A stretch of DNA of 19,089 nucleotides, from positions 1 through 19,089 of the forward strand of contig CAYSLC010000101.1 in the NCBI GenBank assembly GCA_964431545.1, in the 5' to 3' direction. Position numbers and translations under genes: made by a program. The notes under the pieces were generated by a model. The model worked only from the letters and a program-made list of their open reading frames with translations, was not told the DNA's origin and searched no databases. Source of the stretch: CAYSLC01 sp964431545. Its GTDB lineage: Bacteria; Desulfobacterota; Desulfobacteria; Desulfobacterales; JAABSP01. Of this stretch, positions 1 through 6,942 are shown one piece after another; positions within the stretch are counted from its first letter, which is position 1, and the number at the start of each line of letters is the position of its first letter.

Positions 1-393
1 TTTTTTCCTTTGGCGGAAATGGGTTCTCGAAGCCCGGTTCCGGGGGATGGGCTTTGGCGTGCGGCGGTTTTTCGAGCAGGTATCCAAGATCCGAAGCGAC
101 GAGGTGTGGCTTGGGTCTATTCTTGAAAAATGGAACGCAGAACCGCAAACCATGCTGTAAAATTTACGAAATCATCGTACATTTTACAGGAAATCCTGCG
201 ATGAAACCCCGCTGCACCCATATTTTCGCCAGCCGATCACCCGTTCACAGGGCAATACAGGGCGACGTCCAACGCAGGGTTTGAACGACGCCCGGAATCG
301 TGCTATGGGAAACGGGAACGAGGAAGCATCCTTACGATCGGAAACCGAACGGGAATACCCACATGATCCCGTAAAACCAGCGGAGGTTTTGAA
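1..393. other. Left-end stretch without a recognised gene
   Basis: No open frame here resembles a protein family I know. The window opens with six T residues (1-6), which could be the tail of a terminator belonging to a plus-strand gene beyond the edge. A 6-bp inverted repeat (AAGCCC at 30-35, GGGCTT at 49-54) follows. The only strong signal is the AT-rich inverted repeat at 155-189, listed separately. From 190 to 393 I see a short direct repeat (ACAGGGC at 247 and 257) and the ribosome binding site of the first yebG gene. No tRNA or other RNA gene could be supported. Confidence 0.6.
155..189. promoter_or_regulatory. 35-bp AT-rich inverted repeat upstream of yebG, candidate operator
   Basis: Two 15-nt arms (CTGTAAAATTTACGA at 155-169 and TCGTACATTTTACAG at 175-189) are reverse complements at 14 of 15 positions, with a 5-nt spacer. 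Each arm is itself close to palindromic (GTAAAATTTAC and GTACATTTTAC), which is what two adjacent dimer sites would look like. Its AT-richness stands out from the GC-rich surroundings. YebG is a LexA-regulated SOS protein in E. coli, so a damage-response repressor site is a natural guess. However, this is not the CTGT-N8-ACAG box of enterobacterial LexA, and the site lies about 200 bp from the start codon. A cruciform or RNA hairpin is the alternative reading. Confidence 0.45.
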
Positions 394-780
394 ATGGCGG
401 TCATCACGCGATACATCGTGGTCCGAGACGGCGTGGAACTGGACAAGGTATTCGAGGACAAGAAGGAGGCCGAGGCCTACGACAAGATGCTCGACGCGGC
501 CGACCAATTGGCGGGCTTTATCAAAGAGAACGCCGCGGAGATCGATCTCGCCGCCGAGGTCATCGATGACCTGTCGGTCTTCCTGGCCAAGAACGGCCCG
601 GAGGTCTCCAAGATCCTGAAGGGGATCAAAGGGCCGTCGTCCACCGGAAAACAGCGGGGAAGGAAACCCGCGGCGGCGGATCCCGAAAAGGAGGGGAAGA
701 AAGCCGCCCCCGAAGGGGAGTCCGCCGGCGATCCGGAAAAGCCGTCCAGACCCGGGCGGCCCAAGGGCAAGGCGAAATAG
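394..780 (+). CDS. yebG: YebG family protein with AT-hook-like basic tail
   Basis: The first ~75 residues match YebG, the small SOS-induced protein of E. coli whose biochemical role is not settled. The MAVITRYIVVRDG opening strand, the KKEAEAYDKMLDAADQL helix and the LAKNGPEVSKILKGI helix are all recognisable. E. coli YebG is roughly 95 residues. This one has 128 because of a low-complexity tail (about residues 80-128) rich in Lys, Pro, Gly and Glu. The tail carries RGRKP and RPGRPKGK, which resemble AT-hook DNA-binding cores, and this suggests DNA contact. The start is supported by GCGGAGG placed just upstream of the ATG. The gene ends in TAG, and a second YebG copy follows in the same frame. 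The fold assignment is confident; the DNA-binding role of the tail is an inference. Confidence 0.85.
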   Translation: MAVITRYIVVRDGVELDKVFEDKKEAEAYDKMLDAADQLAGFIKENAAEIDLAAEVIDDLSVFLAKNGPEVSKILKGIKGPSSTGKQRGRKPAAADPEKEGKKAAPEGESAGDPEKPSRPGRPKGKAK

Positions 781-789
781 CCGGCCGCC

Positions 790-1011
790 ATGCCCTTTGT
801 CTCCAAACAGGAGGCCGACGCCCATGACCGGATCATGGACGCGGCGTCCGACCTGCTCGACCTGATGACCGACAGCGGGATCGACATCCCCGAGGAGGAG
901 CTGGAGGAACTCTCCATCTTCCTGGTTCGGAACGGGCCGGCGGTGCGGGAGATCCTGAAGCCGGTCAAGCGGACGTGGGGGCCGCCCCATCCCGGCGAAG
1001 CTCCCGGCTGA
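790..1011 (+). CDS. Second, N-terminally short YebG-family paralogue
   Basis: This 73-residue frame aligns with the preceding YebG. SKQEADAHDRIMDAASDL corresponds to KKEAEAYDKMLDAADQL, and LSIFLVRNGPAVREILKPVK corresponds to LSVFLAKNGPEVSKILKGIK. It lacks the opening beta-strand (the MAVITRYIVVRDG part) and the basic tail. The ATG lies 9 nt after the upstream TAG, and both genes share one frame, with no stop other than that TAG between them. I see no good ribosome binding site directly before the ATG, so translation probably depends on reinitiation after the first gene or on read-through. It could be a functional partner of the first copy or a decaying duplicate. The intact helical core and the absence of internal stops favour a working gene. 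Confidence 0.7.
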   Translation: MPFVSKQEADAHDRIMDAASDLLDLMTDSGIDIPEEELEELSIFLVRNGPAVREILKPVKRTWGPPHPGEAPG

Positions 1012-1072
1012 CCGCGTTCATGATGGACGCCTTTCGATTGGGACCGTACGGAAGCTCGGCCGAATCGCCCCC

Positions 1073-1630
1073 TCATTCTCCCATCCGCGCCGCGATCCCG
1101 GCCGCCGCTGCTTTCAGGGATTCCCGGACCGCCGCCGTCCCCTCGTACCCGGTCAGGGAGACGAGGAACCGTCCCCGGCGGAAGATCAGGTAGTACTCCC
1201 CCACCACCGACCCATCCCCCAGATCCGGGCCCGGCGACTCCCCGCCGGTCCGGGCGCCGAAGGCCCCCTTGGCGGCCTCCGGGTCTGCCATCTCGAAAAT
1301 CGCCAGGTTGAACCGGGTCTGTTCCCGGAAGCGGATCTGGGCGAAGAGGGCCCGGCGGAACCCGTGGCGGAGGTAGAGTTCCGCGCCGCCGTCGATGGCC
1401 GCGAAGAGATCCGCCTCTCCGTCGGCCCGCTGGATCTCCCCCTCGACGACCCATTCCTCCGACGAAGGCAGATAGGCGTCAAGGCCGGAATTCGACTCCG
1501 GCGTTGACGCACCCCCGGTACCGGCAACCAGAAGGAGGGCCGAAGCGACGGCGATATGGAGGAGCATCCGGCGCCCCGGGGGACGCCGCGCCGCCGACGC
1601 CCTCCGATCAGCCCGCGATCCGCCGGACAT
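1073..1630 (-). CDS. DUF6599-like exported protein
   Basis: The mature part resembles the DUF6599 family, whose function is unknown. It has a DLFAAIDGGAELYLRHGF segment like the family's conserved 'IDGgAelYl.yGf' region, then an FNLAIFEMADPEAAKGAF strand-helix and a VGEYYLIFRRGRFLVSLTGY strand pair. A hydrophobic signal segment (MLLHIAVASALLLVAG) follows an arginine-rich stretch, so export is likely. I chose the ATG at 1630, giving 185 residues, because GGAGG sits 6 nt before it. The ATG at 1645 adds five residues and is also possible. The one at 1567 would remove the basic n-region and has a poor binding site. The gene overlaps the end of the DUF362 gene by 23 nt, which points to translational coupling and a joint role. 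Confidence 0.65.
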   Translation of the reverse strand: MSGGSRADRRASAARRPPGRRMLLHIAVASALLLVAGTGGASTPESNSGLDAYLPSSEEWVVEGEIQRADGEADLFAAIDGGAELYLRHGFRRALFAQIRFREQTRFNLAIFEMADPEAAKGAFGARTGGESPGPDLGDGSVVGEYYLIFRRGRFLVSLTGYEGTAAVRESLKAAAAGIAARMGE

Positions 1631-2531
1631 GGGCCGCCTCCACATCCATCTTCCCCACGCCGTCCGCCGCCGCCCGGACGATCATCCCCACCTCCTTGGG
1701 ATCGAGGCCGAGGAGGGTGCAGCCGTGGGCATCCACCAGAACGGGGTCGGTTCCCGCGATCACCTGCCCCGGGGAGGAAAGCTTGCCGGGGCCGAAGGGC
1801 CCGTTGGTGGTGATGAAGGAGGTGGCGTCGACCAGGACGAGATCCGGCTTGCGGACCTTGTTGATGTCGGCGATGCACTGGTTCATGTGGTCGAGGTCCC
1901 CGTACCAGCCGCTCTTTCCGGTGCCCATGTGGAAGTACCGGCAGGTGGAATGGGGCAGGGCCCCCATCATGTTCTTGAGGGCGCTGGAGAACCGGGTCCC
2001 CTCGTGGTGCTTGACCACCGAGAGGTTGATGAAAACGTCCGCGGAAAAGAGCCCCTCCACGATCCGGGCCTCCTTGAGGGCCTTGCCCGGCACCTTCCGG
2101 TCCAAGTGGCGGCCGCCGTCCCCGATCCCGCCCGCCAGGGCGCCGAGGTCGCCGAAGTGGTCGGCCGCCTCCCAGTAGCCGCCGTGGGCGTCCTTGAGGC
2201 TGATGATCGCCTTGGCGCCGGCGTCCCGGCAGAGCTTCACCACGGCCAGGGCCACGTCGGGGTTGACGTGGGTGCCGGGGTTCCGGAAGGGGGCGTTGAT
2301 GAGCAGGGCCACCGTGGCCCCCCTGGGTACGAACCGGCCGATCCCGCCCAGGGCCTCCACGGCGGCGTTGGCGGCGTCAAAAGGGGGCTTCCCCTCTACG
2401 ATGGCCAGATCCACGGGGGCGGCGGCCCGGACGGGAGCCGGGTCGATGGGGCGGATCACCCCGCCGCAGACGGCCGCGGCGCCGGCGGCCACCCCGCCCT
2501 TGATAAACGTCCTTCGCGTGATGGTCTTCAT
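1608..2531 (-). CDS. DUF362 domain protein with Tat signal
   Basis: A 307-residue protein of the DUF362 family. The N-terminus has a twin-arginine signal (TRRTFIKGG at about residues 5-13, followed by an alanine/glycine-rich stretch), so the protein is probably exported folded, perhaps with a cofactor. Family features include VVKHHEGTRFSSALKNMMG in the middle and DPVLVDAHGCTLLGLDP near the end. The ferredoxin-like Cys clusters of some DUF362 proteins are absent. The start is supported by GAGGAGA a few bases before the ATG. Biochemical function is not established for this family; redox or metal-linked roles are often suggested from context. It is the first gene of a two-gene unit with the overlapping DUF6599 gene. 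Confidence 0.8.
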   Translation of the reverse strand: MKTITRRTFIKGGVAAGAAAVCGGVIRPIDPAPVRAAAPVDLAIVEGKPPFDAANAAVEALGGIGRFVPRGATVALLINAPFRNPGTHVNPDVALAVVKLCRDAGAKAIISLKDAHGGYWEAADHFGDLGALAGGIGDGGRHLDRKVPGKALKEARIVEGLFSADVFINLSVVKHHEGTRFSSALKNMMGALPHSTCRYFHMGTGKSGWYGDLDHMNQCIADINKVRKPDLVLVDATSFITTNGPFGPGKLSSPGQVIAGTDPVLVDAHGCTLLGLDPKEVGMIVRAAADGVGKMDVEAAHVRRIAG

Positions 2532-2639
2532 GGGTTCTCCTCAATGAAATGGGGTTTTCGATTCCCCGATTCTACCATCGGCCGGCGGCGGGTTCAACGA
2601 CCAAACGGATCCATGGGCTCGAAAAGGCATTTTATTTTC

Positions 2640-2668
2640 TTGCCACCCGCCGACCCCTTTTGTATCTT
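2640..2668 (+). promoter_or_regulatory. Candidate sigma-70-type promoter for the DUF401 gene
   Basis: TTGCCA (2640-2645) and TATCTT (2663-2668) are separated by 17 bp, matching the consensus at 5 of 6 and 4 of 6 positions. They lie in the only AT-rich part of the divergent intergenic region. The predicted transcript would have a leader of about 70 nt that contains the two GC hairpins at 2683-2719. Confidence 0.4.
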
Positions 2669-2682
2669 TACCGATTCGCTTT

Positions 2683-2719
2683 CCGGGCGCAGCCCGGCCG
2701 ATGGCGGCCGGGCGCCCGG
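2683..2719 (+). other. Twin GC hairpins in the DUF401 leader
   Basis: CCGGGC-GCA-GCCCGG (2683-2697) forms a perfect 6-bp stem. Eleven bases later CCGGGCGCCCGG (2708-2719) is a perfect 12-bp palindrome with the same arms, so the first left arm can also pair with the last right arm. No T-run follows, so neither is an intrinsic terminator. The arrangement ends 24 nt before the start codon and could affect translation or mRNA stability. In GC-rich DNA such palindromes can also be chance. Confidence 0.35.
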
Positions 2720-2742
2720 ATCGACGGCAAAAGGTGACGAAA

Positions 2743-4032
2743 ATGGCAATTCTCCAATCGATTCCGGCGGTGTTGCGGGTCCTGGTCGCGTTCATCCTCA
2801 TCGTGGCCCTGATCCGGAGGAAGGTCTCCCTGGGAAACACCTTCATGCTCGGGGCCCTGTGCCTGAGCCTCCTCTTCGCCCTGGGGCCCGGGGCGGTGGC
2901 CCAATCGGTCCTCGGCTCCGTGACGGACCCCAAGACCCTCTCCCTGACGGTGATCGTCTCCCTGATTCTGGTGCTGAGCAACAGCATGGAGATGGCCGGA
3001 CAGCTGGAGCGGATGCTCGGCAGCTTCCAGGGGCTGATCCGCAAGCCCCGGTTCAACCTGGTCCTGTTCCCGGCCATGATCGGGCTCCTGCCCATGCCCG
3101 GCGGAGCGATCTTCTCGGCCCCCATGGTCAAGCAGCTCGGCGCCGGGTCCGCCTATCCCCCCGACCGGCTCAGCTTCATCAACTACTGGTTCCGCCACAT
3201 CTGGGAGTACTGGTGGCCTCTCTATCCGGGGGTCCTTTTGACCTCCGTGCTGGCCGACCTGAACCTGGCGGCCTTCATCGTGATCATGTGCCCCTTGACC
3301 CTGCTGGCGGTGGGCGCGGGGTACTCCCGCCTCGGAAAAAAGACCGGCAACGCGGACGTGGGAACGGCCGAGCGCCCCCGGCTCTGGCCCTTCCTCCGGG
3401 AGCTGCTCCCCATCCTCATCGTGATCCTGCCCGGACTGGGGCTCGGGATCATCCTGTCGAGGATGTTTCCCGGCGTATCGGTCAACAAGGAGATGGGGCT
3501 GATCATCGCCCTGTTCGCCGCCGTGGGATGGGTGTGGCGGGCCAACGACCTCCCCCGGGACCGGATCATCGATATGCTCCGGAGCCCCAAGCTGCTCGGC
3601 CTCATCTACATGATCCTGGCCATCCTCGTCTTCAAGGGGATCCTGGAGGACAGCGAGGCGGTGGGGGCCGTGAGCCGGGAGCTGATCGCCCTGAAGATCC
3701 CGCTGCCGGTGATCGTCGCCTTCGTCCCCCTGCTGGTGGGACTGGTGACCGGCATCACCATCGCCTTCGTGGGCAGCTCCTTTCCCATCCTCATCCCCCT
3801 GATCCAGACCATGGACCCGGAGGGAAACCTCCTGCCCTACATGATGCTCGCCCTCACCTGCGGATTCGCCGGGGTGATGCTCTCTCCGGTCCATCTGTGT
3901 TTCATCCTCACCAACGAGTACTTCGAGATCCCCATGGAGCGGGTCTACCGGCACCTCTGGGTCCCCTGCGGGGCCCTGGTGGTCGGCAGCGGACTCTATT
4001 ACTGGATTCTGAGAGCGTTTTTCCCTTCGTAG
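2743..4032 (+). CDS. DUF401 family multi-pass membrane protein
   Basis: A 429-residue, very hydrophobic protein with about ten predicted membrane segments, matching the DUF401 family. That family is distantly grouped with ion and organic-acid transporters of the GntP/ArsB-NhaD type. Recognisable features are the IRRKVSLGNTFMLGAL start, the GLLPMPGGAIFSAPMV loop, the FINYWFRHIWEYWWPLYPG region and the SPVHLCFILTNEYF helix near the end. The substrate is unknown. I placed the start at 2743 because AAGGTGA precedes that ATG at good spacing and the protein then begins directly with the first membrane helix. An in-frame ATG at 2701 lacks such a site and lies inside a hairpin. The gene diverges from DUF362 and converges on the PAS regulator. 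Confidence 0.8.
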   Translation: MAILQSIPAVLRVLVAFILIVALIRRKVSLGNTFMLGALCLSLLFALGPGAVAQSVLGSVTDPKTLSLTVIVSLILVLSNSMEMAGQLERMLGSFQGLIRKPRFNLVLFPAMIGLLPMPGGAIFSAPMVKQLGAGSAYPPDRLSFINYWFRHIWEYWWPLYPGVLLTSVLADLNLAAFIVIMCPLTLLAVGAGYSRLGKKTGNADVGTAERPRLWPFLRELLPILIVILPGLGLGIILSRMFPGVSVNKEMGLIIALFAAVGWVWRANDLPRDRIIDMLRSPKLLGLIYMILAILVFKGILEDSEAVGAVSRELIALKIPLPVIVAFVPLLVGLVTGITIAFVGSSFPILIPLIQTMDPEGNLLPYMMLALTCGFAGVMLSPVHLCFILTNEYFEIPMERVYRHLWVPCGALVVGSGLYYWILRAFFPS

Positions 4033-4041
4033 AAAAGATTC

Positions 4042-4059
4042 AGGGTGGAATTGCACCCT
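4042..4059 (-). terminator. Weak hairpin terminator between convergent genes
   Basis: AGGGTG and CACCCT form a 6-bp stem with a 6-nt loop. Read on the minus strand the stem is followed by GAATCTTTTCT, a partial U-tract, so it would mainly end transcription of the PAS regulator gene. On the plus strand no U-tract follows. Confidence 0.35.
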
Positions 4060-4069
4060 CGCCCCGCCG

Positions 4070-4921
4070 TCAGGACATGGCCAACAGCCGGGACCGGAGG
4101 TTCCCCCGGCCCTTGTTCAGCCCCAGCTTCCGCCGCAGATTCTTCCGGTGGAAATGGACCGTGGCGTCGGAGACCCCAAGGAGATCGGCGATCTCCTTGC
4201 TCGGCTTTCCGTCCCGCACCATGGCGGCGACCTGAAGTTCCTGGGGGGTGAGGAAGACCTCGGCATTGGCCAGACGCTGGAGGAACGGGGAGACGATGTC
4301 GGCCAGGTGGCTGTCGATGATCTCCACGTGGGCCCGCTCCCGGGCCTTCATCGGGGCGTCCTTGAGCTTCTCCACATAGGGGAGCACCATCTGGCGGATG
4401 TTGGCGACCACCTTCCGTTCCAGGTCGTCCTTGTCCTGCTCCCGGTGCTTGAGGAGCACCTTGAGGGCGACGTTGGCCTCCTCCAGCTCCTGGGTCCGTT
4501 CGGCCAGGGCCTCCTCGGCGAGCTTGAGGGCGGTGATCTCCTCATGGCTCACCACCACCCGGACCGGCCCCTCGCCCGTCATGCGGATGGCCCGCATGTA
4601 GTACCAGTGCTTCTCTTCCGGGGAATGGCACGGATAGTCGAAGAGAAACTCGTCCGTCTCTTCCGCGATCACCGAACGGATCCCGGCCGCGGCCCGTCGG
4701 GCCTGTTCCGCCTCCGGACCGGCGGCGCCGTCGCAGACGGTGATATAGTTCATCCCCACGGTGTCCGGATTCTCCTCCAGACCGCTTTGGGCGGCGTAGG
4801 CCCGCCAGGCCCGGTTGGTCGCCAGGATGACCCCCTCGGCGTCGAGGATGGCGATGTGGGCGGACAGGGAGTCGAACACCGCCCGGGCCAGGGGATCAGA
4901 GAACGCCGTCGTCGATGTCAC
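4070..4921 (-). CDS. PAS domain LuxR-type transcriptional regulator
   Basis: A 283-residue soluble regulator. Residues ~10-130 form a PAS-like sensor domain (DSLSAHIAILDAEGVILATN, then a C-terminal strand VRVVVSHEEITALKLAEEAL that leads into the linker). Residues ~132-172 are a charged coiled coil typical of dimerisation linkers. Residues ~222-283 are a LuxR/GerE helix-turn-helix with LTPQELQVAAMVRDGKPSKE and VSDATVHFHRKNLRRKLGL. The layout is common in sulfate-reducing deltaproteobacteria, where the signal is usually unknown. There is no receiver domain or membrane segment, so it probably senses a cytoplasmic ligand or redox cue through PAS. The TGATCA-containing tandem repeat just upstream of its start could be its own operator. 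Targets are not evident from the sequence. Confidence 0.85.
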   Translation of the reverse strand: MTSTTAFSDPLARAVFDSLSAHIAILDAEGVILATNRAWRAYAAQSGLEENPDTVGMNYITVCDGAAGPEAEQARRAAAGIRSVIAEETDEFLFDYPCHSPEEKHWYYMRAIRMTGEGPVRVVVSHEEITALKLAEEALAERTQELEEANVALKVLLKHREQDKDDLERKVVANIRQMVLPYVEKLKDAPMKARERAHVEIIDSHLADIVSPFLQRLANAEVFLTPQELQVAAMVRDGKPSKEIADLLGVSDATVHFHRKNLRRKLGLNKGRGNLRSRLLAMS

Positions 4922-4955
4922 GATCGCCTCCTTTTCGGATCAAAGTTTCAAGAAC

Positions 4956-4977
4956 ACCGATGATCAACCGATGATCA
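4956..4977. repeat. 11-bp tandem repeat, candidate operator of the PAS regulator
   Basis: ACCGATGATCA occurs twice in direct succession (4956-4966 and 4967-4977), followed 20 bp later by a degenerate third copy, ACCGATGAATCA (4998-5009). The 11-bp period is close to one helical turn, so bound proteins would face the same side. The repeats lie 35 bp upstream of the PAS-LuxR start codon and cover the transcription start predicted from the minus-strand promoter at 4982-5010. Confidence 0.5.
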
Positions 4978-4981
4978 ACGT

Positions 4982-5010
4982 AAAGTAGGGGGTTTCCACC
5001 GATGAATCAA
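4982..5010 (-). promoter_or_regulatory. Candidate promoter for the PAS-LuxR gene
   Basis: On the minus strand TTGATT (5010-5005) and TACTTT (4987-4982) are spaced 17 bp apart. The match to the sigma-70 consensus is modest, but the same two hexamers recur in the divergent direction at 5044-5071, which strengthens both. Transcription would start near 4975, inside the tandem repeat. Confidence 0.35.
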
Positions 5011-5043
5011 GATCCCGATCCCCCGCCCGGCAGATCTTTCTCC

Positions 5044-5071
5044 TTGATTCGTCCACCACAGCGGTTACTTT
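5044..5071 (+). promoter_or_regulatory. Candidate promoter for polX
   Basis: TTGATT (5044-5049) and TACTTT (5066-5071) are 16 bp apart and repeat the hexamers of the divergent promoter. The context CTTGATTCGTC is also a 10-of-11 inverted copy of the bases around the minus-strand -35 box. Transcription would start around 5078, leaving a leader of about 70 nt. Confidence 0.35.
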
Positions 5072-5150
5072 TAGGGGGTGGAACCACGGCGGAAGGCGAC
5101 CCCGAGCGGGAAGAACCGGCGGCTGGAATCGAGGGAGAAAGAGACGGGCC

Positions 5151-6887
5151 ATGCCCATCCACAACCGGGATATCGCGAAGCTGTTCGGCCGCATGGCCGA
5201 TCTGTTGGAGATCGAAGGGGCCAACCCCTTCCGGGTCCGGGCCTACCGGAACGCGGCCCGGATGATCTCCGGGCTGCCCAAAAGCGTTTCGGAAATGGTG
5301 GCCGCGGGGGAACCGGTCACCGATCTGCCCGGCGTGGGCAGGGACCTCTCCGCCAAGATCGAGACCATCGTCCGAACCGGGACCCTCCCCCAGTTGGAGA
5401 AGCTGGAAAAAGAGGTCCCCCCGGGCCTCACCTCCCTGCTGGAGCTGCCGGGCATGGGTCCCAAGCGGGTCTCCACCCTCTATTTCAAGCTGGGGGTCAA
5501 GGATCTGGCGTCGCTCAGGGCGGCGGCGGAGGCCGGGAAGGTCCGGGAACTCCGCGGATTCGGTTCCAAGACCGAACGGCTCCTCCTGTCGTCCATCGCG
5601 GAGATGGAGGCCGAAGCCGGGGAGCGGCGCATCCGGCTCTCCGAGGCCGAAGCGGTCGCCGGGCCCCTGGTCGCCCACCTGGAGGCGGCGGGGCTGACGG
5701 AGGCCGTGACCGTCGCCGGAAGCTTCCGCAGGAGGAAGGAGACCGTGGGGGATCTGGATCTTTTGGCCGCCGTCCGGAACCCGGACGCCGCTCCGGAGGC
5801 GCTCGTGGAACGGTTCGTCTCCTATGAGGACGCGGCCGCGATCGTCTCCAGGGGACCCGCCCGTTCCTCGGTGATCCTTCGCGGCGGGCTCCAGGTGGAC
5901 CTCCGGGTCGTGGCCCCGGAGAGCTACGGCGCCGCCCTCCACTACTTCACCGGGTCGAAGGCCCACAACACCGCCCTGCGCCGGCTCGCCCGGAGAAAGG
6001 GACTCAAGGTCAACGAATACGGGGTCTTCGAGGGCGAAAGGCCGGTGGCGGGCCGGACCGAGGCGGAGGTCTTCGCGGCGGTGGGGCTGCCCTACATCGA
6101 GCCGGAACTCCGGGAGGACGGCGGCGAGATTCCGGCGGCCCTGGAGGACCGGCTGCCCCGGCTGGTGTCGGCGGCGGACATCCGGGGGGACCTCCACGCC
6201 CACACCAACGCCACCGACGGCCGGAACACCATCGAGGAGATGGCCCTGGCCGCCCGGCACCGGGGGTACGGCTATCTGGCCGTCACCGAACACTCCAAGC
6301 AGGTGGCCGTGGCCCACGGCCTGGACGTGAAACGCCTCCGGGAGCACATGGACCGGATCGACCGGGCCGGGGCGAAGGTCTCCGGGATCACCCTGCTCAA
6401 GGGGATCGAGGTGGACATCCTGGCCGACGGCGCCCTGGACCTGCCCGACGAGGTGCTGCGGGACCTCGATTTCGCCATCTGCTCCGTCCACTCCCGGTTC
6501 CATCTCCCCGAGGAGAAGCAGACGGAACGGATCATCCGGGCGATGGACAACCCCCACGTCCATATCCTGGGGCACCCCACCGGGCGGCTGATCAACGCCC
6601 GGAAACCTTACGCCGTGAACATGGAGAAGGTGATGGCGGCGGCCCGGGACCGGGGGATGCTCCTGGAACTCAACGCCCACCCCGACCGCCTCGACCTCCA
6701 CGACGGCCATTGCAGGCTCGCCAAGGCGCTCGGGATCCCGGTGGTGATCTCCACCGACGCCCACGGGGTGGAGGACTTCGACCTGATCCGGTTCGGCATC
6801 GGTCAGGCCCGCAGGGGATGGCTCGAACCGGGGGACGTGGCCAACACCCGGGATCTCGCGGACCTCCGGAGGCTGCTCCGGCGATGA
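5151..6887 (+). CDS. polX: DNA polymerase/3'-5' exonuclease PolX
   Basis: A full-length bacterial family X DNA polymerase of 578 residues, used in gap-filling repair. Residues ~1-150 hold the N-terminal 8-kDa-like region and helix-hairpin-helix motifs (LPGVGRDLSAKI, LPGMGPKRVSTL). The palm follows with GSFRRRKETVGDLDLL, where D201 and D203 are the metal ligands and D250 in QVDLRVV the third. The C-terminal PHP nuclease domain begins with DLHAHT (D347, H349, H351) and continues with VTEHS, EVDIL, GHPTGR, NAHPDR and STDAH (D536, H538), so both active sites look intact. The start matches the family's usual 'iA.lf..mAdlLEieG.NPFR' opening. A DUF3124 gene follows after 55 bp; co-transcription is possible. 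Confidence 0.93.
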   Translation: MPIHNRDIAKLFGRMADLLEIEGANPFRVRAYRNAARMISGLPKSVSEMVAAGEPVTDLPGVGRDLSAKIETIVRTGTLPQLEKLEKEVPPGLTSLLELPGMGPKRVSTLYFKLGVKDLASLRAAAEAGKVRELRGFGSKTERLLLSSIAEMEAEAGERRIRLSEAEAVAGPLVAHLEAAGLTEAVTVAGSFRRRKETVGDLDLLAAVRNPDAAPEALVERFVSYEDAAAIVSRGPARSSVILRGGLQVDLRVVAPESYGAALHYFTGSKAHNTALRRLARRKGLKVNEYGVFEGERPVAGRTEAEVFAAVGLPYIEPELREDGGEIPAALEDRLPRLVSAADIRGDLHAHTNATDGRNTIEEMALAARHRGYGYLAVTEHSKQVAVAHGLDVKRLREHMDRIDRAGAKVSGITLLKGIEVDILADGALDLPDEVLRDLDFAICSVHSRFHLPEEKQTERIIRAMDNPHVHILGHPTGRLINARKPYAVNMEKVMAAARDRGMLLELNAHPDRLDLHDGHCRLAKALGIPVVISTDAHGVEDFDLIRFGIGQARRGWLEPGDVANTRDLADLRRLLRR

Positions 6888-6942
6888 AGGCCGGTGTTCC
6901 CCGGTGGAACCATCAACAACCCGAAGAGAAGAGGAGATCGAC

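Noticed and set aside
21..60. Possible tRNA-like fold near the left edge (GGTTC-type loop)
   Set aside because: The T-arm consensus is not met, and no acceptor, D-arm or anticodon arm can be built around it.
1629..4235. Open frame of 868 codons on the plus strand across the DUF362, DUF401 and PAS genes
   Set aside because: It crosses two gene boundaries, is antisense to DUF362 and out of frame with DUF401, and has low-complexity composition.
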